Shown: positions 30,540 through 42,600 of the stretch, piece by piece
Layout of the letters: each line of letters opens with the position of its first letter
Position numbering within the stretch: position 1 is the first letter of the stretch
The notes under the pieces: generated by a model
What the model saw: only the letters and a program-made list of their open reading frames with translations
Databases searched by the model: none
What the model was told of the DNA's origin: nothing
Assembly (NCBI RefSeq): GCF_900112395.1
Contig: NZ_FOLN01000016.1
Coordinates: 1-64,000 of the forward strand
Source: Algibacter lectus
GTDB taxonomy: Bacteria; Bacteroidota; Bacteroidia; Flavobacteriales; Flavobacteriaceae
Length of the DNA: 64,000 bases
Reading direction: 5' to 3'
Made by a program: the position numbers and the translations under genes

Positions 30540-30568
30540 TGAAGAAGTATACTATACAGCTTCATTAG
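30536..30568 (+). other. Intercistronic stem-loop between sprD and sprB
   Basis: CTAATGAAG (30536-30544) pairs with CTTCATTAG (30560-30568), nine pairs, with an inner GTAT/ATAC helix. The stem includes the sprD stop codon. No T run follows, so it is not a simple terminator; it could slow exonucleases or tune how much of the transcript continues into sprB. Confidence 0.5.
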
Positions 30569-30603
30569 TTATCTAATAAGAAGATAAATAACTATAACCC
30601 CCT

Positions 30604-33600
30604 ATGAAAAAAACTACTTATCAAAACAAAGGTTTAGCAATATTGCTATTTTTATTGAGTTTGCAAACCTTTGCCCAAAACTATGTGCCGTTTTCATCTC
30701 GATTTGATCAAGATGTTAAAGGTGATATTGTTTTAATTGGTAATAATATTCTTGGTCCGAGTAATAATGCATTTAATAACAATTTTGAATATAATAATAG
30801 GGTCAATATGCAATATATTGATATTGATAGTGATCCATCAACGTTTAGTTCGTCTAGTGCAGATTTGGCTATTCCTAATCCAGATTGTTATCGTATAGTT
30901 AGAGCAGATTTGTATTGGGCGGCTGTTAATCCGGGAAGTGAACCAATAACAGATGTTAAATTTAAAGGTCCAACAGGGGGGTATAATGATATTACAGGTA
31001 CTGTAATTTTTGATGCGGGTACAAGTTCTGTTGATGGAGGTAATAGTTATTCTTATGCATGCCATGCCGATGTTACTAGTATTGTTACAGCTTTTGGCTC
31101 TGTATCTGATTTGGGAACTTATACGGTTGCCAATGTATCATCTGCTGTAGGTAGATCTCAAAATGTTGGAAACGGAACAGGTCAGTCAGCAGGTTGGTCT
31201 CTTTTTATCGTATATGAAGATCCTACATTACCTGGTAAATCAATAACAAGTTTCGATGGGTTTAGTGCCATTAGTGCCGCCCAAAACCCTTTTGCTGATA
31301 TTTCAATAAGTGGGTTTAGAACCGTTCCTGCTCCTGCGCCTGTAAGAGCTAATTTTGCATTTGCTACATTAGAAGGGGATAAACGTATTACAGGTGACCG
31401 TTTAAGACTTAATGGATCAAGTTTATCCACAGTAGATCGTCCTTCAAATAATTTTTTTAATAGTTCTGTTACTCAATTAAGTGCTTTACCTGTAAATAAC
31501 AGGAATCCAAATAGTACTAATACTTTAGGTTTTGATACAGGTATTTTGTCTGTTCCTAATCCTTCCAATTCTGTTATTGCCAATGATGCAACTTCAGCTG
31601 TTGTACGTCTAGAAACTGGTGGAGACACATATTTTCCATACTTTTTCGCAATGGCTGTAGAAATTATTGAACCAAAAATTGTACTTACTAAAATTGTTGA
31701 AGATAATACCGGTGCTAATATTGGTGGACAAATAGTAGAACTTGGTGATCAATTAAATTATGTTATCGGTTTCCAAAATACTGGTAATGATGATGCAACC
31801 GAGCTTTTTATTAGAGATATATTACCAACCAATGTGGTTTTTGATTACCCTAGTGATCTTGCTTTATTACCGCCAGGGGTTTCGGTAGAAAGTTATAACG
31901 AAGCTACAAGAGAGTTGCTTTTTAGAGTAGATCCATCTGCTGTAGAAGAAAACGATCCGGTTCAAGAAATTAGATTTGCAGTAACTGTAGTTGCAACTTG
32001 TAGTTTATTAAGTAATGCTTGTTCTAATTTAATTGATAATCAGGCTTTTGCGACTTATAAAGGAACGTTAAATCCGATTTTTACAATTTCTGATGATCCT
32101 AGTTTTTCTGAAAATACAGGCTGTTTATTAAATCCAGCAGCAACTAATTTTCTTGCAGATATTAACGATTGTGTTTTTGAAGAAGAAGTTATTTTATGTG
32201 GAGCCACTACTGAGTTAGTGGCCGCTGATGGTTATAACAACTATACATGGTCTACTAGTGAATCATTAACACCGGTTATAGGAAATACACAATCTATTAC
32301 GGTTTCGGAAACAGGAACGTACTATGTTTATAATGAGGCTGTAGCGCCTTGTCAATCTATTACTCAGGTTTTTAGAGTTGTTAATTTTGGAACAACGGTT
32401 ACTAACCCTGTAATTCCATTTGCAGATGAGGTTGTTGTTTGTCCGAATGATGGAAAGGAATTACCAAATATCTTTTTATGTGGTGCAAACGATTCAACTT
32501 CAATTCAAACAGGTATTTCCGATACATCGTCCATGATATGGGAAAAATTAAACGAAGCTAGTTGTGATGCTGTAACAAATCAAGATTGTGCTAACGAAAG
32601 TGATTCTTGTACATGGAATCAAGTTCAAACAGGACCAAATTTTGATGCCGATACTGCGGGGCAATACCGATTAACTTTAAATTACGCTGGAGGTTGTTTC
32701 AGTCAGTATTATTTTAATGTTTATGAAAATATATTAGAACCTAACGTATCATCACGCGATATATATTGTAACACTGCAGGAGAAATAGTAGTAGGTGGTG
32801 TACCTAGTGGATACGAATACAGTATTGATGGTACAAACTATCAAGATAGTAATGTGTTTTCTGTAACAACAGCAGATATTTATACGGTTTATATTAGACA
32901 AGTAGGTGTGTCTCCAAACCCATGTATTTTTACAGTACCAGATGTACAAATTAGAGAGCGTGATTTTACAACTTCAGTAATTATAGAGCAACCACTTTGT
33001 TACGGTGAAAAAGGAAATGTAATTCTTGCTGCTAACGATGTAAGAGCTCAATATAATTTTTCAATTTATAGTGGAGTTACCATTATTAACGGAGTTGGGC
33101 CAATAAATGATAGTAGTCATGAGTTTGAAAACCTTAACCCTGGTTTTTATACTGTTAATATTTCTACGGAAGATGGTTGTGTTCATTCTGAAATTATAGA
33201 AATTATTAATCCAGAATTATTAACAGCAACTTCTGCGTTAACAAGTCCTTTAACATGTTCTGATGGTGAAATTACAATTTATCCAGATGGAGGTACAGCA
33301 CCATATTTTTATTTTATAAATGGCGCAACAGATTTTCAAACCGTTCCAACTATAGATTTTACAGCAGCAGGTGTTTTTGATATTAGAGTAGTAGATTCTA
33401 ATAACTGTGTTGCCACGACGTCTATAACGGTAGAAGATAATCCTGCTCCAGTTTTCAATACAAGTCATGACGATATTTTATGTTACAATAATAATACTGG
33501 AGAAATTGAGTTTAATGTCACTAACGCAAATGGATATACTCTAGAATATAGTATTGATAATGGAGTTACTTACGTTACTAATCCTGTTTTTTCAAATCTT

Positions 33601-36600
33601 AGTGCAGGAGATTATGAAGCTATTCTAAAATACTCTCTCGATGGGTCGGAATGTTTTTCAACCCCAGAAAGTATTACAATAAGCCAACCAGATAATGCTT
33701 TAACAGCATCATCTGGAGTGTCTGAATTAGCTGGTTGTGGACCTTCAGGAGAAGGTAAAGTACGTATTACAAATCCACAAGGCGGAACACCTCCTTATGA
33801 GTACAGTTTTGATAATCAAGGAAGTTGGATAACTTCAAACGAAGCTTTTGTAACTCCAGGAACTTATACATTATATATTAGGGATGCAAATGATTGTATT
33901 TATGCAATGCCAGAAATCACTTTAGATCCTGAGCCAGTAGATCCAACCATAGATATTTCTGAACCTGAATTTAACTGTGACGGTACAGCCAATGCAACTG
34001 TAACAGTTACCAACTCAGAGTTAGATATGTTTACTTATAACTACTTATTAGATGGTGTAGCAAATACAAATACAGCAGATCCAACTGTGTTTTTAGATGT
34101 GCCAAATGGTTCTCATACTATTACTGTAGATTATCAATTAAGAAGTGTAACTACGTATAGTAATTTATTATATGAAAACTTTGGATATGGTGAAGATACC
34201 TCTTCACCTGGGATAAACCCGACTTATTATTGTTTTGAAAGACAGGTAGTAGGGTCGGAATGTAAAGGTCAAATTAATATTCAAGATGGTGATTACTCTG
34301 TTACAGCTGAAATTGTAAGACCATATGGCACTTGGCTTCAACCTGGAGATCATACACCAGCGACGACACCGGCAACTGCAGATGGTAGATATTTGGCTGT
34401 AAATATTGGTTCTAGCATACCTGCAACTGAAATACTTTATGAAAAATTCATAGATAATATAATTCCAAATCAACCTATTAATGTTGAGTTTTATGCTATA
34501 AATCTATTGAGATCAGGGACATCAGGAGCTAATCCTGATTTAGCAGTTGCTTTAATTGATGCATCTGGTAATGAAATTTCTTCTTACAGTACGGGAGAAA
34601 TACCAAAAAGTAATCAATGGGAAGAGTATCCAAAAACACCAATTACATTAGATCCAGGAGCTAACACTAGTTTACGATTTATATTAAGATCTAATGTGCA
34701 ACAAAATGGAGGTAATGATGTTGCTGTTGATGATATTACCGTATATCAATTACCAAGAAGTTGTGTAACAGAAGTAGAATTTCCTTTTGTTGTAGATTCA
34801 GGTAGAGCTTTTTCTGCAAGTATAACAGGATCTGAAAATGTAAGTTGTAACGGAGCAACAGATGGTAGTATTAGTATTGCTGCTCAAAATTTTGATAGCA
34901 CTACAGGATTTGAATATTCTACAGATAACGGAGCGACTTGGACAACCCAAATGACTTCTCCTTATACAATTACAGGTTTAGGTGCAGACACTTATGATGT
35001 GCTGATACGCTTTGAAACATGTAGTTTCCCTTTTTCTCAAACTATTTCTGAGCCAGGGCTTTTTGAAGTTACCGCTTCAGGAACACCAATTACATGTATT
35101 ACTGGTTCTACAGTAACAGCATCGGCTTCAGGCGGAACAGCGGATTATAGTTACGAGTTGTTAGAAACAGCAACTTTAAATTTAGTATCTAATTTCCCAA
35201 GTAATGGTATTTTAACAAATATTTCAGCAGGAGATTATACAATAAGAGCTACCGATGCTAACAATTGTACAGCTACTACTACACTTACTCTATCTGGTGT
35301 AACTGCTCCAACAGCAACAATAAGTACGAGTTCTAATTTCTGCTATAATCCAACAAGCGGCGGATCTTTAGTTGTAGATGCTGCAGGCGGACAAACTCCT
35401 TATGAATACAGTATTACAAGTGGAGTTTATCAAGATAGCAATACGTTTAACAATTTAGCACCAGGTAACTATACAGTTACAGTTCGCGATGCTAACGGAT
35501 GTACAGTTGTTTTACCTGCTGAAACTATAGCGCCTCAAGTAGCTGTAGCAGTAGAGTTAACAAAAGAATTAGATTGTACAACTTCTCCAGAAGCTTCAAT
35601 TTCAGGAACTATTTCTCAAGGTTATGCTCCATATACAGTTGCTTTATTACAAGGTACAGGAACGGTATCTTTAACAGGAAACACATTTAGCTTAGATACA
35701 GCAATAGCCGGTGCTTATCAATTTGAAGTAACCGATTCTGAAGGTTGTGTTGTAGCATCTAATGTTATTAATGTAAATGCGATATCAACTCCAACAGTTT
35801 CAGCTACTCAAGTTAATGTTACTTGCAACAGTAATTCTGATGGATCAGTACAGTTAACAGGCTCAGGAGGATCTGGTGGTTATACTTATAGTGATGATAA
35901 TGTAACGTTTTCAGCAACAAACACCTTTACAGGTTTAGCGGCTGGTACTTATAGTTTTTATGTAAAAGATAGTAAAGATTGTACAAATACGGTAAGTGTT
36001 ACTATTACAGAACCAACCACTTTAGCAGCGACAGCAAATGCAACGGAGTTTAGTTGTAGTGCAACTAATACAAAAGAAGATGCCACAATTACTATTGCTG
36101 TTCCAACAACGGGAACATCTCCTTATCAGTATAGTTTTAATGGTGGTACAACGTTTACATCTAATAATTCATTAACGATTAATGATAACGGAACAACACA
36201 AACATTTTCTTATGTTGTTAAGGATGCTAATGGTTGTTTAACAGCAGCTCAAAATATTTCTATTGAACCTTTAAACCCTCCAACAGATTTATCTGTTTCA
36301 GTAACCGATATTACGTGTTTAGCAACAGAAGCTACAGCAACTATAACGGCTACCAATGGAGTAGGAGTTTTACAATATGAAACTATTTCTCCTTCACCAA
36401 TTATTGTAGCACAACAAACATCTAATGTTTTTAATAATCTAACTGCAGGAACTTATGTGTTTAGAGTAACAGATGTTAACGGTTGTTATTATACAGAATC
36501 TTATACTATCGATCCTGTTACAAACATTACCGTTACAGGTTTAAAATTAAGCGATGTACTTTGTAGTGGCGATACTACTGGAAGTGTTCAGTTTTCAGTA

Positions 36601-39600
36601 GCGGAATTTGCCTCAACTTATGCTTACACTATTAATGGAGGTACAGCTTTTACAGCGCAAACAAATGCAACAATAACACTAACAGGCTTACCTGCTGGAA
36701 ATCAAACTATTGTTGTAACAGATGAAACTACGGGTTGTACAGCTACCGAAACCATTAACATTACGGAGCCAGCAACACCTTTATCTTTATCTGCAGTTGC
36801 AACTAATGTACATTGTAATAATTATAATTCACAAATAACGGTTACAGCAAATGACGGAACACCAAGTTATACTTATGCGGCAGTTTTAACAGGAGCAATA
36901 CCTGCGGCAGCAGATTATAATAGTGGTAACGTTGTTACTGTAAATACAAGTACGGCAGCCAATTTAATTTGGGACGTGTATGTTAAAGATGCTAATGGTT
37001 GTACTGAATTTACAACAGTTACCATTATAGCAGAAACAGGTCCAACAGTTACGGCGCCAGCGGTATCTAACCAATGTACTGCAGCTTCAGGATTTACGTT
37101 TACAGTTTCAGGTACAGGAATCGCTCCATTATCTTATAGTATTAATGGCGGTGCTTCTTTTCAAACCAGTCCTACATTTACAGTAAATACTCCAGGAAAT
37201 TATACTATCACAATTAAAGATGGTAATGGATGTATAGCAACAAGTGCAACAACAACAGATGTTTATGCACCACTTAGTGCAAGTGTATTATTAACAGAAG
37301 ATCTTACATGTTCTTTACCTGTTGAAGCATCTATTGATATTTCAGTATCAGGAGGAAATACAACTTATACTTACGAGGTAAGTGATGATGGAGGTGCTAG
37401 TTACTCTACCATTTCAGGTTCACCTTATACAACAACTACAGCAGGCACATATCAATTTAGAATAACAGATGCCAACAGTTGTGATATTGTAACAAATAGT
37501 GTTACAGTTACACCAGCTACAGACCCAGTAATTTTAAGTGTAACCCAAACTCAAGATATTGCATGTTCTTCGGAAGAAACTGCGGCAATAGATATTTCTA
37601 TAGATCCGTCGGTTGGTTTAGCGCCATTTGAAATAAATGTAACTAATACAACTACAGGTACAGATTATGGAACGCAAACTTCAGGTTTAGCAGCAGGAGA
37701 TTATACAATTACAGTAACCGATGCTAAAGGTTGTACGGATACTGAAGCTATTAATATAGCACAGCCAGATCCAATTATTTTAGATTTTGATGTAGATCCA
37801 ATTACTTGTGCAGCAGGTGGTGTTTCTTTAGGTCAAATTATTATAAATTCAGTTAGTGGTGGTACAGCTAATTATTCTTACCATGTTACAGGTGTAAATG
37901 GATACGATGTAGAAATAGCTAATCAACCAGGTACAAGTCAGGTTTTTGAAGTTGTAGATTTTGGTTTATATGAAATTATAATTACCGATGCGAATGGTTG
38001 TTCTGTAATTGAACAAAATATATTGGTAGCATCTCCACCAGATAATTTAGACATTGATATAAACACGACTGCGGATTGTTTGACAGGCGGAACTGCTGAG
38101 GTATCGATAGGATCACTTTTAACGGGTAACGGACCTTACCATTTTGCCATTTACGAAGGGCCAGGGATGGTGTATACGTCACCAACAAGTGGACCATGGC
38201 AAGATGAAGACGCTGTTGGTAGTGAAAAAACAACTTTTACAGGTTTAATTCCAGGAGCAACTTATACATTTATTGTTTTTGATGAATTAACAGGATGTTA
38301 TTATTATGAAACATCGGATACAGCAGTGCCAACAAGCTCATCATTAACAACAACTTCAATTGTTCCTAACAACATTACCTGTACAGGTAGTGCAGATGGT
38401 ACCGTCTCTTTTGATATTAACAGTATTTATGGTATTGATACCATTGTTAATTATGAAATTTATAATTCTCAATCTGTTACAACAACAGGTGTATCTGGAA
38501 CAGGAACTGTACCAGCCAATGGTACTTTAACAGTTACAGATTTAGGTCTATTAGATTTTGGTAATTATATTATAGTTATAGAAGAAACTGTTGGAGTTAA
38601 CGTAGGTTGTAGTGTGGTTACAAATTCATTTAACATTACAGAATCGGCTATTGAATTAAGCATAACAGCTTCATCTACAAAAAATGAAACTTGTAATGAG
38701 TTGGGTATTATTTCAGCTATAGCTAAAGACGGAACATCACCTTACGAATATCAGACTGTTTTAACAGGAGGTAGTGTAGATGATACAGCTTGGGGAACCT
38801 CTAATACGTTTAAATTAGCAGCAGGAGTTTACGATGTGTATACGCGAGATGCTTACGGTTGTGTTAGGTTTGAACAAGAAACTATTATTAAAGATCCGGA
38901 ACCAACATTAAATACAGTGGCTCCGCAATGTTTTGATGGAACACCAATTAATATAACTTTAGTTGAAGGTACTGGTACAGCTATTACACCTTTAACTTAC
39001 AGCATTGGTGGCGCATATCAATCTAGTCCTAATTTTACTATTACGGCAGCGCGAACTTATACTTTAAGTGTCCAAGATGGAAATGGTTGTATTGCAACAC
39101 AAACTTACGTTGTAAACGCACCAATTTTATTAGATGCTAATCTTTCAAAAGAAATAGATTGTACAGTAACACCTGGTGCTACTATCGATTTAACACCTTC
39201 TGGAGGAACAGGAACTTATACCTATGAAGTTGATTATAACAGTACTGGTTATGCGGCTATAGCAGGTTCGCCTTACACGGCAGCTACAAGTGGAACATAT
39301 CAATTTAGAGTTACAGATACACAAAATTGTATCGCAGAATCTGGAGTAATTGTTGTTGAAGATGCAATAATTCCAACATTAACTACAGTTGAAACGAACG
39401 TAACTTGTAATCTAGGTGCAGACGGAAGTATTACTGTTACAGCAACAGGAGGCGTAGCACCTTTTGAATATAGTATCGATGGTGGTGCTTTTCAGGCTTC
39501 AAATGTATTTAGTAATTTAAGCCAAGGATCTTACGATATTGTTGTTAGAGATAGCAAAAATTGTGAGTCCCTTCCAGTTTCAGTGACTATTACAGAACCT

Positions 39601-42600
39601 ACAATTGTTACAGGTTCTGGAGTTTTAACACAAGAGTTAACATGTGGGGCAGGAAACGCAACACAGCAAGCTATTGTAACTGTTACAGGTAGCGGTGGTA
39701 CATCACCTTATACTTACAGTTTTGATGGTGGTGCAAATTATACATCTACAAATACATTTAATACTTACAATTCTGGAACAGTTTCAGCTTTTGTAAAAGA
39801 TGCCAATGGTTGTATTAGTGCAACTTCAATAGATGTGGTGGTGCCTCCAACAGATGCTCCAACCGATTTAGATTTTGCTGCAACAGCTATTACTTGTGAT
39901 GTTACAACAAGCGAGGTAACTTTAACAGTAACAAATGGTATTGCTCCATTTACGTTTGAAATTATATCTCCTGCAGCAAGTGTTGCATCAAACGGAACAG
40001 GTGTTTTCTCTGGATTAGCAGTTGGTGATTATGTATTTACAGTTACCGATGCTAGTGGGTGTTATTACACAGAATCTTATACTATAAACCCAGTTACTAA
40101 TATTACAGTATCAGGATTATTAGTAGACGATGTTAGTTGTACATCTGGAAACGATGGCGCTGTAGATTTTACAGTAGCTAACTTTGCAAGCACTTATAGT
40201 TATACTATAAATGGAGGTACAGCAGTAACAGGACAAACAAGTTCTACTATAAATTTAACAGGATTGTCTGTTGGTAACCAAACTATAATAGTTACCGATG
40301 AGGCTACAAACTGTACAAGTACAGCAACTATTAATGTTAGTGAGCCTGCTTTATTAACGCTTGTAGAAGCAACTAATATTAATGCAAATTGTAATGTTGG
40401 TGCACAAGTAAGTGTAACGGCAAGTAATGGTACAGCTCCATATCAGTATGCTTTTGTTGAAGACGGTGTGGTACCAAGTACAGGAGATTATACAAATAGT
40501 GCAAGCGCTACTTTAGACCCAGCAACAAACACAAATTGGGATGTTTGGGTTATGGATAGCAACGGTTGTACAGATTTTATAGATGTTGTGATTACTACCG
40601 ATGCTTTACCAACGGTAGATGTTCCAACTTTAGCATCAAATCAATGTAATTTAACAGGGGATGTTTACTCGTTTACAGTAACCAATCCAACAGGTGTTGT
40701 GCCGTTTGAGTATTCTATAGGGGAAGGCTTTCAAGCAGGTACAACATTCTCTGTTAACAATCCAGGAACGTATTTTGTAACTATTAAAGATGGTAACGGT
40801 TGTACATTTACAAATGCAACGCCAATAACTGTTTACGATGTTGTAGATGTTACATCTACTATCGAAGCGTTACCAAGTTGTAATGTAAACGATGGAGAGA
40901 TTACAGTATCAGGTACTGGTGGTTCTGGTTCTTATGCATTCAGTATTAATCCTTCAGCAGGAATAACACAAGCAGGAAACACATTTTCAGGTCTTGCTGC
41001 CTTAACCAACTATACTGTAACTATTACAGATACAGTAACCAACTGTACAAATACAGTTGATGTTAATTTAGATCAAGCAACTCCGGTTAGCTTTACAGCA
41101 ACAGCAATAGGTGTTACGTGTCTTGGTGATAGCGATGGTGTTATTACTGTAGATTTAGATGCATCTAATGATAATCCTTTATATACTTACGCTATTATTG
41201 CGGGACCAACAACGGTAACTGCGCAAAGCTCAAATGTATTTACAGGTTTACCAACAGGAAGTTATACAATTGAGGTAACTTCAGGAAGAGGTTGTACCGA
41301 AACAGAAATTGTATCAGTAGGTACGCCAACTGCTATTGTGGTTCCAACACCAACAGTTGAAGAGTTTGCTTGTATAGCAAATACAAATACATCAAACTAT
41401 GCTACAATAACGGTAGCAGGTGTGTCTGGTGGTTCTGGTAATTTTATTACTTATGAATTTATTAGAGATGCCGATGGTGTTGTTGTTCAATCTAATTCTA
41501 GTAATGTTTACACAGTAACGAATACTTTAGGAGGAACATTCACAATAAATGTATATGATGATAAAGGATGTTTAGGTTCTACGTCGGCTTCGGTTAATCC
41601 ATTTATTTCTTTAGATGATTTAACGATTACTATTGATAATGCTATTACATGTACAAATGATGAAGATGTTACAATTTCTGTAACAACATCAGGTGGTACG
41701 CCAACAAACTTACAATTCACTTTAGAAGATGTTGTTGGTAGTGTAAACGGCGGAGTTTATAGCCAAGTGAATACAACAGGAACCTTTACAGGTTTATCAA
41801 TTGGTAATTATTTAGCTACAGTTGTTAATTTGGATACGGGTTGTATGGTACAAGATGTACACTATGTTAGTAACCCCGATACATTCGATCTTACTGTAGA
41901 TAATGTAGTTGATGTTACTTGTTTTAGTGCTAATGATGGTAGTGTAGATGTTACATTTATTGATAGAACACCTACTCCGGTAGATAATGCAGGAGCATTT
42001 AATTATGAGGTATTCGATTATTTAGGTAATTCGGTTACAACCGGAACAGCAACAAACGCTGGGCCAGTTAATATTTCAGGACTTTTATCCGGAACATATA
42101 GCATTACGGCTACTTTAACAAATGCACCTTTTTGTACAGTAAATAAAAACTTTACTATTACTGCACCAACAGCAGCTTTAGCTATATCAGAAACACATAC
42201 AGCTATTACTTGTGTAACGGGTAATAACGATGGTTCTATTTCTGCAAGTGCTACAGGTGGTTGGCCAGGTGCTTATGAATACCAGTTATCAAATACAGGC
42301 GGAACGGTTGTAGTACCGTTTGGAGCTGAAAGTAATTTTACTGGTTTAGTTGCCGGAAATTATACAGTTACTGTAAAAGATAGCTCTGGTTGTGAAGATT
42401 CTATTGATGTGTTGTTAGTAAACCCAACGCCAATTAATTTAACAGCGAGTGCAGATATTATTTTGCTAAACTGTTTTGGAGATAGTAATTCAACTATAAC
42501 GGTTACTAGTACAGTAGGCGGACAAGGTAGTAACTACACATATACACTTAATATGGTTTCACCAACAGTAACGTCATCTGGCCCACAAACGGGAACATCG

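Noticed and set aside
30838-38233. Several minus-strand frames of 65-90 codons inside sprB
   Set aside because: Low-complexity antisense readings of Thr/Gly/Ser-rich repeats, with no starts in sensible context and no family resemblance.
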